Of a stretch of 44,737 nucleotides of DNA, positions 35,131 to 44,614 are shown one piece after another. Source of the DNA: Comamonas sp. lk. GTDB taxonomy: Bacteria; Pseudomonadota; Gammaproteobacteria; Burkholderiales; Burkholderiaceae_C. A program made the position numbers and the translations under genes. The notes under the pieces were generated by a model that worked only from the letters and a program-made list of their open reading frames with translations, did no database searches and was not told the origin of the DNA. Position 1 is the stretch's first letter. Each line of letters opens with the position of its first letter. The DNA is taken from assembly GCA_945865675.1 (NCBI GenBank), contig CAMBFO010000010.1, positions 1-44,737 of the forward strand. The letters are read 5' to 3'.

Positions 35131-36960
35131 ATGAGCAGTAAACAAATCCGCAATATCGCGATCATTGCGCACGTTGACCACGGTAAGACCACGATGGTGG
35201 ACCAGTTGTTACGTCAGTCCGGCACTTTTGCAGACCATGAAAAAGTGGTGGACACGGTGATGGACAACAACGCCATCGAACGCGAGCGCGGTATCACCAT
35301 TTTGGCCAAGAACTGCGCCGTCAGTTGGGAGGGGACCCACATCAATATTGTCGATACCCCTGGACACGCCGACTTCGGCGGCGAGGTAGAACGCGCGCTG
35401 TCTATGGTCGATGGCGTGGTACTGCTGATCGATGCGCAGGAAGGACCGATGCCCCAAACCCGCTTTGTGACCAAGAAGGCGCTTGCCCTAGGACTCAAAC
35501 CCATTGTGGTGGTGAACAAAGTGGACAAGCCGGGTTCTAACCCAGACATGGTGGTCAATGCGGCTTTTGATTTGTTTGACAAACTTGGTGCAAGCGATGA
35601 GCAACTGGATTTTCCGGTGGTCTACGCATCTGGCATCAACGGCTGGACCTCGATGGAGCAAGGCGCTTCCGGCGAGCAGTGGGGGCCCGATATGTCGGCC
35701 TTGTTCAACACCATCTTGAGCCATGTGCCACCGCAGGCAGGCGACCCCGAGGCCGCACTGCAACTGCAGATTTCAGCGCTGGACTTTTCCACTTTTGTCG
35801 GTCGCATCGGCGTGGGCCGAATCAGTGCGGGCACGCTTAAAGCCGGCCAGGATGTGCTGGTGATGTCCGGTGAAGATGGGCCGGTGGTCAAAGGCCGCGT
35901 GAACCAAGTGCTGACTTTCCAGGGCTTAGACCGCGTGCAGGTCACTGAAGCTGGGCCGGGCGAAATTGTGCTGATCAACGGTATTGCCGATATCGGTATC
36001 GGCGTAACAGTCACCGATCCGCTGCGCCCGGCGCCTTTGCCTATGCTCAAGATTGATGAGCCCACGCTGATCATGAACTTCTGCGTCAACACCTCGCCAC
36101 TGGCAGGGCGCGAAGGCAAATTCGTCACCAGTCGCCAACTCTGGGACCGCCTGCAAAAGGAACTGCAACACAATGTGGCCCTGCGGGTGAAGGAAACCGA
36201 CGAAGAGGGTATTTTCGAAGTGGCCGGACGCGGCGAATTGCACCTGACCATTCTGTTGGAAAACATGCGCCGCGAAGGCTATGAGATGGCAGTATCCAAA
36301 CCCCGCGTGGTGTTTCGGGATGTGGATGGCGAGCGCCACGAGCCTATCGAGTTGGTCACTGCCGACATCGAAGAACAGCACCAGGGCGGCGTCATGCAAG
36401 CGCTGGGCGAGCGCAAGGGTGAGTTGGTGAACATGGAGCCCGACGGACGCGGACGCGTACGTTTGGAATACCGCATTCCTGCGCGCGGCCTGATCGGCTT
36501 TACCAATGAATTCATGAACTTGACCCGCGGCTCGGGCCTGATTTCCAACATTTTCGATAGCTACGAGCCGCACAAAGGCGATATCGGTGGTCGTAAAAAC
36601 GGTGTACTTATTTCCATGGACGACGGCGAAATTTTCACCTACGCCCTGGGCAAGCTGGACGACCGGGGCCGCATGTTTGTGCGGGCCAACGACCCGGTCT
36701 ATGAGGGCATGATTGTGGGCATCCACAACCGCGATAACGACCTGGTAGTCAATGCCACGCGGACCAAACAATTGACGAACTTCCGGGTGTCCGGCAAAGA
36801 AGACGCTATCAAAATCACGCCCCCTATCGACTTGAATTTGGAGTATGGCGTGGAGTTCATTGAGGATGATGAGCTGGTCGAAATCACTCCCAAAAGCGTA
36901 CGCCTGCGCAAGCGCTTTTTGAAAGAACACGAGCGCAAGAAAGCCAGCCGCGGCGCTTAA
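35131..36960 (+). CDS. typA: Ribosome-associated GTPase TypA/BipA
   Basis: A 609-residue translational GTPase related to EF-G, involved in 50S assembly and growth under stress or cold. G1 is AHVDHGKT (13-20), G2 ERGITI, G3 DTPGHADFGGEVERAL, G4 NKVDKPG. Beta-barrel domain II, two EF-G-like alpha/beta domains and the BipA-specific C-terminal domain follow, ending RKRFLKEHERKK. Length matches the family (607 in E. coli). The ATG at 35131 has AAAGAAAG upstream; the in-frame TTG at 35098 was rejected. Confidence 0.96.
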   Translation: MSSKQIRNIAIIAHVDHGKTTMVDQLLRQSGTFADHEKVVDTVMDNNAIERERGITILAKNCAVSWEGTHINIVDTPGHADFGGEVERALSMVDGVVLLIDAQEGPMPQTRFVTKKALALGLKPIVVVNKVDKPGSNPDMVVNAAFDLFDKLGASDEQLDFPVVYASGINGWTSMEQGASGEQWGPDMSALFNTILSHVPPQAGDPEAALQLQISALDFSTFVGRIGVGRISAGTLKAGQDVLVMSGEDGPVVKGRVNQVLTFQGLDRVQVTEAGPGEIVLINGIADIGIGVTVTDPLRPAPLPMLKIDEPTLIMNFCVNTSPLAGREGKFVTSRQLWDRLQKELQHNVALRVKETDEEGIFEVAGRGELHLTILLENMRREGYEMAVSKPRVVFRDVDGERHEPIELVTADIEEQHQGGVMQALGERKGELVNMEPDGRGRVRLEYRIPARGLIGFTNEFMNLTRGSGLISNIFDSYEPHKGDIGGRKNGVLISMDDGEIFTYALGKLDDRGRMFVRANDPVYEGMIVGIHNRDNDLVVNATRTKQLTNFRVSGKEDAIKITPPIDLNLEYGVEFIEDDELVEITPKSVRLRKRFLKEHERKKASRGA

Positions 36961-36987
36961 GGCGGGCGGGGAATTTGGAGCCAGGCG

Positions 36988-38097
36988 ATGTCTGAATTTC
37001 TGCTGCTGGAAGAGAAGGGCGGCGTAGGCCTGATCACGCTGTCACGTCCCAAGGCTATGAATGCACTGAGCCTGGGCATGGTGCGTGGCATAGCGGGCGC
37101 CTTGCTCCGCTGGAAAGACGATCCGACGATCCACGCCATCGCCATGCGGGGCAGCGATAAAAACGGGCCCTTTGGCAACTTTTGCGCTGGCGGAGATATC
37201 CGTTTCTTCCATGAAGTTGCAATGGCAGGCACGCCGCAATTGGAAGACTTCTTTACCGAAGAATATGCACTTAACTACCTGACCCACCACCTGGGCAAGC
37301 CTTTAATTGCTTTTTTGGACGGTATTGTGTTCGGCGGCGGCATGGGCTTATGCCAGGGTGCGACCCACCGCTTGGTGACCGGGCGGACCAAAATGGCCAT
37401 GCCCGAAACCTTGATCGGTTTGTTTGCTGATGTAGGCGGCGGTTATTTTTTGAGCCGTTGCCCAGGGGCTACCGGGCAATGGCTAGCGCTGACGGGGCAG
37501 CATATCAATGCCGACCAGGCCATTTCCCTGGACCTTGCTGACTGGCATATCGAGGCTGCGCACCAAACCGCCGCCTGGGATGGCTTGCAAACGCTGGATT
37601 GGACAAAAGCCCAGGCCTTGGATACATGGCTGCAAGGCCATACCGTGGCCGCGCAAGCCGGCCCGCCGTATCCTGATATGCACGCCTGGGGCCTGATAAA
37701 CCGCCATTTTTCGCATGCCACGGTGGCTGAAATCCTTCAGTCATTGGATACGGACCCGGACCCGTGGGCGCAGGAAACTGCCGCGGGATTGCGAAAACGT
37801 TCGCCCTTGATGTTGCACGTGGCACTGGAGCATGTGCGCCGTGCGCGCACCATGTCATTGGCCGATGACTTGCGTATGGAACGCGATATGGTGCGCCATT
37901 GCTTTCACAGCGCGCACCTAGGTCGCAGCGGCGCTGCCACCGACACCGTGGAAGGCATCCGGGCACTGGTTATCGATAAGGATCAGAACCCCCAGTGGAA
38001 CCCTGCCCGGGTGGAAGATGTGACGCTGCAGATGGTGGAACCCTTTTTCCAAAGCCCTTGGCCGGTTTTTTCGCATCCGCTGAAAGACTTGGTGTAG
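36988..38097 (+). CDS. Enoyl-CoA hydratase/isomerase family protein, 3-hydroxyisobutyryl-CoA hydrolase-like
   Basis: A 369-residue crotonase-fold protein. The first half has GLITLSRPKAMNALS, the oxyanion segment NFCAGGDIRF, GIVFGGGMGL and MPETLIGLFADVGGGYFLSR followed by LALTG. The last pattern with an extra C-terminal region of about 130 residues (ending FFQSPWPVFSHPL) is the HIBCH layout, which hydrolyses 3-hydroxyisobutyryl-CoA in valine breakdown. Simple hydratases are about 260 residues, so the length supports the hydrolase. GGAG precedes the ATG at some distance. It follows typA by 27 bases but has no functional link to it. Confidence 0.85.
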   Translation: MSEFLLLEEKGGVGLITLSRPKAMNALSLGMVRGIAGALLRWKDDPTIHAIAMRGSDKNGPFGNFCAGGDIRFFHEVAMAGTPQLEDFFTEEYALNYLTHHLGKPLIAFLDGIVFGGGMGLCQGATHRLVTGRTKMAMPETLIGLFADVGGGYFLSRCPGATGQWLALTGQHINADQAISLDLADWHIEAAHQTAAWDGLQTLDWTKAQALDTWLQGHTVAAQAGPPYPDMHAWGLINRHFSHATVAEILQSLDTDPDPWAQETAAGLRKRSPLMLHVALEHVRRARTMSLADDLRMERDMVRHCFHSAHLGRSGAATDTVEGIRALVIDKDQNPQWNPARVEDVTLQMVEPFFQSPWPVFSHPLKDLV

Positions 38098-38167
38098 GGC
38101 CGAAACAGGCTACGCACCGATAGGCTGCCGTATCCCATTGCGCTTAGCGGGGATGGCCTGCAAGCGC

Positions 38168-38641
38168 CTAGCGGTGGTGAACCTTCATCGCGCGCTCTAC
38201 CTCCCGCTTGCCCTCGCGGTCTTTGATGGTGTCGCGTTTATCGTGCTCGGCCTTGCCTTTGGCCAGCGCAATATCGCACTTGATCTTCCCCGCTTTCCAG
38301 TGCAAATTAATGGGCACCAAGGTGTAGCCTTTTTGGTCCACTTTGCCGATCAGGCGCTTAATCTGGGCTTTGTGCATCAGCAATTTGCGGGTGCGCACCT
38401 TGTCTGGGCTGATATGGGTGGAAGCGGTGTTGAGCGGGTGGATTTGCAGGCCAATGATGAATATCTCGCCGTTGCGCACCACCACATAACCGTCGGTGAG
38501 CTGCACTTTGCCTTCGCGCAGCGATTTGACCTCCCAGCCTTCAAGCACCAGGCCCGCTTCAAATCGTTCTTCGAAAAAATAGTCGAAAGCCGCCTTTTTA
38601 TTGTCGGCAATGCGGGCGGAGGTATCGGGTTTTTTGGCCAT
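38168..38641 (-). CDS. smpB: SsrA-binding protein SmpB
   Basis: A 157-residue tmRNA partner required for rescue of stalled ribosomes by trans-translation. Motifs: [29 protein letters not shown], and the basic C-terminal tail with [16 protein letters not shown], which enters the empty decoding site. Start at the ATG at 38641 ([16 protein letters not shown]); an upstream in-frame extension is not supported. It is divergent from ratA with 80 bases between, and convergent with the HIBCH-like gene. The tmRNA gene itself is not in the window. Confidence 0.96.
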   Translation of the reverse strand: MAKKPDTSARIADNKKAAFDYFFEERFEAGLVLEGWEVKSLREGKVQLTDGYVVVRNGEIFIIGLQIHPLNTASTHISPDKVRTRKLLMHKAQIKRLIGKVDQKGYTLVPINLHWKAGKIKCDIALAKGKAEHDKRDTIKDREGKREVERAMKVHHR

Positions 38642-38721
38642 AGCGCTCGGGAGAAGGGGGCGGCGGAGCCAGGTCGCAGGCCCAAAGGCCTTCACTACAA
38701 TCCGCGCGCAAGGCCCATTCT

Positions 38722-39160
38722 ATGAAAACCGTTCACAAGTCAGTCCTGCTGTGCTACAGCCCGGCGCAAATGTACGCTCTGGTGACGGACGTGGCGCGCT
38801 ACCCGCAGTTCCTGCCCTGGTGCGACCGTGCCGAGGTTTTGCAGCAGGACGACGCAGGTATGACGGCGCAAGTCGGTATTGCCTTTGGTGGCATCCACCA
38901 AAGTTTTACCACCCGCAACACCCACACCGCCCCCAGCCAGGTAGATATGCAATTGGTCAAAGGGCCGTTTTCTAATCTGGATGGGCAATGGCTATTCCTG
39001 CCAGTGGGTGATGGCTCGCAGCAGGCCAGCAAAGTAGAGCTTTCACTGCGTTATGGTTTTTCTAGTGCCACGCTGGGCGCCTTGGTAGGCCCTGTGTTTG
39101 ACAAAATTGCCGCCACGCTGGTAGAAGCCTTTGTGAAACGCGCGCAGCAGGTATACGGTG

Positions 39161-39168
<8 letters not shown>
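38722..39168 (+). CDS. ratA: RatA-type START-domain protein (YfjG family, coenzyme Q-binding)
   Basis: A 148-residue member of the polyketide cyclase/START-like family (COQ10/YfjG). Signatures: VTDVARYPQFLPWC near the N-terminus, VGIAFGGIHQSFTTRNT, KGPFSNLDGQWLF and VGPVFDKIAATLVEAFVKRA. E. coli YfjG has been reported as a toxin (RatA) blocking 70S association, while eukaryotic COQ10 binds ubiquinone; which role applies here is open. It is divergent from smpB and overlaps rnfH by 8 bases, the conserved smpB/ratA-rnfH arrangement. Confidence 0.9.
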
Positions 39169-41082
<1,914 letters not shown>

Positions 41083-41099
41083 AGCCCGCCATTGACCCG

Positions 41100-42731
41100 A
41101 TGTCGCACCAAAAAATACTGATACTGGACTTCGGTTCGCAAGTTACCCAATTGATTGCCCGCCGCGTGCGCGAGGCGCATGTGTTTTGCGAGGTGCATCC
41201 TTGCGATGTCAGCGAGGACTGGCTGCGCGCCTATGCACGCGATGGCAATTTGAAGGGCATCATTCTTTCGGGTAGCCACGCCAGCGCCTATGAGGATGAC
41301 ACCGACAAAGCGCCGCAATTGGTGTTTGAACTGGGTATCCCGGTTCTGGGAATTTGCTATGGCATGCAAACCATGGCCCAGCAACTGGGCGGGCGGGTAC
41401 AAAGCGGCACTATGCGCGAATTCGGCCATGCCGATGTGCGCGCCCATGGCCACACACAGTTGCTAGACGGCATACAAGACTACGCTACCCCCATGGGCCA
41501 CGGCATGCTGCAAGTCTGGATGAGCCATGGCGACAAGGTGACAGATTTGCCGCATGGCTTCAAGCTAATGGCCAGCACCGATAGCTGTCCGATTGCTGGC
41601 ATGGCCGATGAAGAACGTCACTTTTACGGTGTGCAGTTTCACCCGGAAGTCACCCACACCAAGCGCGGCGCGGCGATTTTGGAGCGCTTTTTGCTCGATA
41701 TCTGTGGCACCAAGGCGGATTGGATCATGGGGGACTACATCTCGGAAGCGGTCGAGAAAATCCGCGCCCAAGTGGGCACTGAAGAGGTGATATTGGGCTT
41801 GTCCGGCGGGGTGGATTCCTCGGTGGCTGCCGCCTTGATTCACCGCGCCATTGGCGATCAGCTCACCTGCGTTTTTGTGGATCATGGACTGCTGCGCCTT
41901 AATGAAGGCGACGCGGTGATGGAAATGTTTGCAGGCAAACTGCACGCCAAAGTGATCCGCGTGGATGCGGCGGATTTGTTTTTGGGCAAGTTAGCAGGTG
42001 TGTCCGAGCCAGAGGCCAAGCGCAAGATTATTGGTGGCTTGTTTGTCGATGTTTTCAAGGCCGAAGCCGCCAAACTCAAAGCTGGGCAGGGCGCCGCTGG
42101 CACCGTCGTGAAAGGCGCGACCTTTTTGGCCCAAGGCACGATCTACCCGGACGTGATTGAGTCGGGCGGCGCAAAAAGCAAAAAAGCGGTCACGATTAAA
42201 AGCCACCACAACGTGGGTGGCTTGCCGGAACAATTGGGATTAAAACTGCTCGAGCCCTTGCGCGATTTGTTCAAAGACGAAGTGCGTGAATTGGGCGTGG
42301 CGCTGGGCCTGCCCGCGGCCATGGTCTATCGCCACCCCTTCCCCGGCCCAGGCTTGGGCGTGCGCATTTTGGGGGAAGTGAAAAAAGAATACGCCGACCT
42401 GCTACGCCGCGCCGATGCCATCTTCATCGAAGAACTGCGCAATTTCCGTGACGACGACAGCGGTAAAAACTGGTACGAACTGACCAGCCAGGCCTTTGCC
42501 GTGTTCCTGCCGGTGAAAAGCGTGGGCGTGATGGGCGATGGCCGCACCTACGACTATGTGGTGGCGCTGCGCGCGGTACAAACCACCGACTTCATGACTG
42601 CCGACTGGGCTGAATTGCCTTACGCGCTGTTGAAAAAAGTCTCCGGCCGCATCATCAATGAAGTGCGTGGAATTAACCGCGTGACTTACGACGTATCGAG
42701 TAAGCCGCCGGCTACTATTGAGTGGGAATGA
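41100..42731 (+). CDS. guaA: GMP synthase (glutamine-hydrolysing)
   Basis: A 543-residue enzyme that aminates XMP to GMP. The glutamine amidotransferase domain has Cys86 in GICYGMQ and the His-Glu pair in [11 protein letters not shown]. The ATP pyrophosphatase domain has the PP-loop [13 protein letters not shown], and the C-terminal dimerisation domain carries [17 protein letters not shown] and ends PPATIEWE. It is a little longer than E. coli GuaA (525), mostly in the middle of the ATPase part. The 3' end is intact and overlaps one of two near-identical sites that bracket a small A+T-rich insert downstream (see findings). Base composition changes right after its stop. Confidence 0.97.
   Translation: MSHQKILILDFGSQVTQLIARRVREAHVFCEVHPCDVSEDWLRAYARDGNLKGIILSGSHASAYEDDTDKAPQLVFELGIPVLGICYGMQTMAQQLGGRVQSGTMREFGHADVRAHGHTQLLDGIQDYATPMGHGMLQVWMSHGDKVTDLPHGFKLMASTDSCPIAGMADEERHFYGVQFHPEVTHTKRGAAILERFLLDICGTKADWIMGDYISEAVEKIRAQVGTEEVILGLSGGVDSSVAAALIHRAIGDQLTCVFVDHGLLRLNEGDAVMEMFAGKLHAKVIRVDAADLFLGKLAGVSEPEAKRKIIGGLFVDVFKAEAAKLKAGQGAAGTVVKGATFLAQGTIYPDVIESGGAKSKKAVTIKSHHNVGGLPEQLGLKLLEPLRDLFKDEVRELGVALGLPAAMVYRHPFPGPGLGVRILGEVKKEYADLLRRADAIFIEELRNFRDDDSGKNWYELTSQAFAVFLPVKSVGVMGDGRTYDYVVALRAVQTTDFMTADWAELPYALLKKVSGRIINEVRGINRVTYDVSSKPPATIEWE
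42720..42731 (+). repeat. Candidate attachment site att1 (3' end of guaA)
   Basis: The last 12 bases of guaA, GAGTGGGAATGA, encoding Glu-Trp-Glu-stop. A copy with one mismatch lies at 43488-43499. The 3' end of guaA is a known target for tyrosine-recombinase genomic islands, which rebuild the gene end on integration; att identity here is inferred from the repeat. Confidence 0.6.
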
Positions 42732-42796
42732 CGGGAATTTTTAAGTGATTGATTGGTAAAGATTTTTGATTTTTGAGTGTCAATCTAAGAAATAAC

Positions 42797-42854
42797 TAAG
42801 TCATTGATTTTATTGAGTTCTGAAATTTTAGTTACACATAAACTTACACACTGG
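42797..42854 (+). repeat. Left copy of a diverged direct repeat flanking the DUF2306 gene
   Basis: In order: TAAGTCATTGATT (42797-42809), GAAATTT (42822-42828), GTTACACA (42831-42838) and CTTACACACTGG (42843-42854). The same elements occur in the same order at 43350-43432, with different spacing. It lies just before the ribosome-binding site of the DUF2306 gene. It could be arm-type recombinase sites or a duplicated regulatory region. Confidence 0.6.
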
Positions 42855-42895
42855 TGACACTACTCGAAATCATAGTTACGCAATAGAGGAAATAG

Positions 42896-43309
42896 ATGAA
42901 TTTTAGTTTGTTGTTTGATACATCTGCTTTTATACAAATACACTTTTTTTTCGCAATAAGTGCCTTTTTAATTGGTGCTTTACAGCTACTAGGAAGAAAA
43001 GGAACAACTCCACATAAAGTATTGGGTAGATTGTGGGTTGCGATGATGTTAATCATTTGCGTAACTTCTTTTTGGATAAAAGAGTTAATGCCAGGTGGTG
43101 TTTTTTGGGGTTACTCGCCTATCCATTTGTTGAGCATTTTTGTGCTTTTCCAAATTACTTTAGGCGTTTATTTTGCTAGAGTTGGTAACATCATAGGACA
43201 TAAAAAATGTATGACTTACACATACATTGGCGGTTTGATAATCGCAGGTGCCTTTACTTTTTACCCTGACAGGCTTCTTTATAAAGTTTTTTTATCAACC
43301 TATTCTTAA
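42896..43309 (+). CDS. DUF2306-type small membrane protein
   Basis: A 137-residue membrane protein with four predicted helices: residues 10-32 (FIQIHFFFAISAFLIGALQLLG region), 46-62 (LWVAMMLIICVTSFWI), 76-95 and 105-122. The sequence His-X-X-X-A then GRKGTTPHKVLGRLWVAMM and the later HLLSIFVLFQITLGVYFARV match the DUF2306 (YozB-like) pattern; function unknown. AGAGGA lies 5 bases before the ATG. The gene is clearly richer in A+T than guaA upstream. It is the only gene between the two guaA-like att sites. Confidence 0.8.
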   Translation: MNFSLLFDTSAFIQIHFFFAISAFLIGALQLLGRKGTTPHKVLGRLWVAMMLIICVTSFWIKELMPGGVFWGYSPIHLLSIFVLFQITLGVYFARVGNIIGHKKCMTYTYIGGLIIAGAFTFYPDRLLYKVFLSTYS

Positions 43310-43327
43310 ATTTTTAAAGGAGCCGCA

Positions 43328-43430
43328 AAGTGTGTAACTTCAATTTGCTTAAGTCGTTGATTAAGAAGAGAATTAGGAAATGAAATTTGCTAACAAATTC
43401 TGTCGCGACTTACACAAAAGTTACACACTT
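43328..43430 (+). repeat. Two-block imperfect inverted repeat downstream of the DUF2306 gene
   Basis: Outer stem of 13 perfect bases, AAGTGTGTAACTT (43328-43340) with its complement at 43418-43430. Inner stem of 7 bases, TAAGTCG (43350-43356) with CGACTTA (43406-43412). They are separated by unpaired 9 and 5 bases, with a 49-base loop. It begins 18 bases after the gene stop and overlaps the right copy of the direct repeat. It resembles a folded recombination site more than a terminator: no T run follows. Confidence 0.55.
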
Positions 43431-43432
43431 GG
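43350..43432 (+). repeat. Right copy of the diverged direct repeat flanking the DUF2306 gene
   Basis: TAAGTCGTTGATT (43350-43362), GAAATTT (43382-43388), CTTACACA (43409-43416) and GTTACACACTTGG (43420-43432), in the same order as the left copy at 42797-42854. The middle spacing is longer by about 25 bases. It ends 55 bases before the second att-like site. Confidence 0.6.
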
Positions 43433-43487
43433 TTTTGGATTGCTTGAAACCCGCATAAACACTGAGTTTTTTGACAGAGTAACTACG

Positions 43488-43499
43488 GAGTGGGAGTGA
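43488..43499 (+). repeat. Candidate attachment site att2 (displaced guaA 3' end)
   Basis: GAGTGGGAGTGA, 11 of 12 bases identical to the guaA end at 42720-42731 and 768 bases downstream. The preceding codons read RVTTEWE then stop, compared with PPATIEWE then stop at the true guaA terminus, so it looks like a second guaA C-terminal end without its gene. Confidence 0.6.
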
Positions 43500-43593
43500 C
43501 TAAAGTTAAAATTTATGTCTTTTCTGTTTACTAATCCAAATATTATTGTCTAGTTGCTCCGCATTTAAATCCGCCCGTTATAACGTTTACTCA

Positions 43594-44547
43594 ATGATAA
43601 ATTTAGGATTCTGGTTGGCTTTGTCAATCATCTCATTGATTAGTACAAGTTTATATGCTCAGCATAGTTCGGAATCAGTTGAGCTGGCTAAAACCATCCC
43701 AATTGCTGATGTTCATATGCATACCTACTTTCGTGGCGGGCCCACAAGTTCTGCAATCTTGGAGCAAATGGACAAAAACAATGTGAGATGGGGAGGTGCC
43801 GTAGGTGACTATAGAGATGATGTTGCAGATAAATTGAAAGTACGTTATATCCCTGCCGTTGGGCAAATGGAGTTCATGGAAGTCTTCTTTAGCCGTGGCG
43901 TTTCTGGACTTGTAGATGATGAAAATTTGACTTTTAAACGCTTGTTCAAAAATGCAGAAGAGCAGTTTTCCAACGGAGCGATCAAAGGATTTGGCGAGCT
44001 TCACACGAATAATAGTTTAAGCGGTCCAATAAACATTAGGCGAACGATCAGGACAGATAGCCCGGCAGTCCGAAAGATGTATTCCATTGCAAACAAATAC
44101 AATGGATTTGTTCAGCTACATTCACAACATGACGAAAACTTTACCATTGATATTTTGAAGTTATCTGCTGAATTTCCAAATACTATTACTGTTTTGTCAC
44201 ATTGCTTGCCATTATCTCAGCCTAAAGATCTTGCTAACTTGTTCAGTAAGAGAAAGAATATTGTTTGTGAATTATCTGCACAGGGCTCTACGCACAATAA
44301 AATTCAAGGCATCAATCGTACAGCTCGCGTATTTGACGACAATGGATTAAAACAAGCTTGGAAAAACCTAATTGAAACGTACCCTGATCAAATTATGATT
44401 GGTACAGATGCTTGTTGTGGTTGGTTCAACTCATATGGCGATATGGTTGCAGAGATTCGCAATAATCTTCTACCTTATCTTTCACCTGAATTAATGGAGA
44501 AGGTTGCTTATAGAAATGCAGTTCGAATTTTTAAGCTTAACGAATAA
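43594..44547 (+). CDS. Secreted amidohydrolase-family metal-dependent hydrolase
   Basis: A 317-residue precursor with a Sec signal peptide (MINLGFWLALSIISLISTSL, cut after YAQ or LYA). The mature protein looks like a TIM-barrel metal hydrolase of the amidohydrolase-2 type: the HxH metal site is ADVHMHTYF, a barrel strand with His is VQLHSQHDENF, another is TVLSHCLPL, and the Asp-bearing strand is IMIGTDACCGW. The start is taken at the ATG at 43594, since the upstream TTG of the same frame gives no signal peptide. It is strongly A+T-rich with codon use unlike guaA, so it is probably acquired. The substrate is unknown. An IS30-type element lies just downstream. Confidence 0.78.
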   Translation: MINLGFWLALSIISLISTSLYAQHSSESVELAKTIPIADVHMHTYFRGGPTSSAILEQMDKNNVRWGGAVGDYRDDVADKLKVRYIPAVGQMEFMEVFFSRGVSGLVDDENLTFKRLFKNAEEQFSNGAIKGFGELHTNNSLSGPINIRRTIRTDSPAVRKMYSIANKYNGFVQLHSQHDENFTIDILKLSAEFPNTITVLSHCLPLSQPKDLANLFSKRKNIVCELSAQGSTHNKIQGINRTARVFDDNGLKQAWKNLIETYPDQIMIGTDACCGWFNSYGDMVAEIRNNLLPYLSPELMEKVAYRNAVRIFKLNE

Positions 44548-44588
44548 ATCCTGACTAAATTATTTCTAAATTAAATTCTTTGCGGAAT

Positions 44589-44614
44589 TGGCGGATTCAA
44601 GTTCGAAGCGCAAC
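44589..44614 (-). repeat. Probable terminal inverted repeat of an IS30-family element
   Basis: The first 26 bases inside the element, starting TGGCGGATTCAAG, overlap the stop codon of the transposase and look like an IS30-type end. The other end lies outside the window, so the match could not be tested. Confidence 0.45.

Noticed and set aside
35926-36930. Open reading frame of 334 codons on the minus strand
   Set aside because: Shadow of typA; the typA frame holds all GTPase motifs.
43328-43585. Integron attC site and gene-cassette array
   Set aside because: The inverted repeat ends differ from the core consensus, the GTTATAA-like core before the amidohydrolase has no upstream partner, and no integrase is present. 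It is kept only as a structural resemblance.
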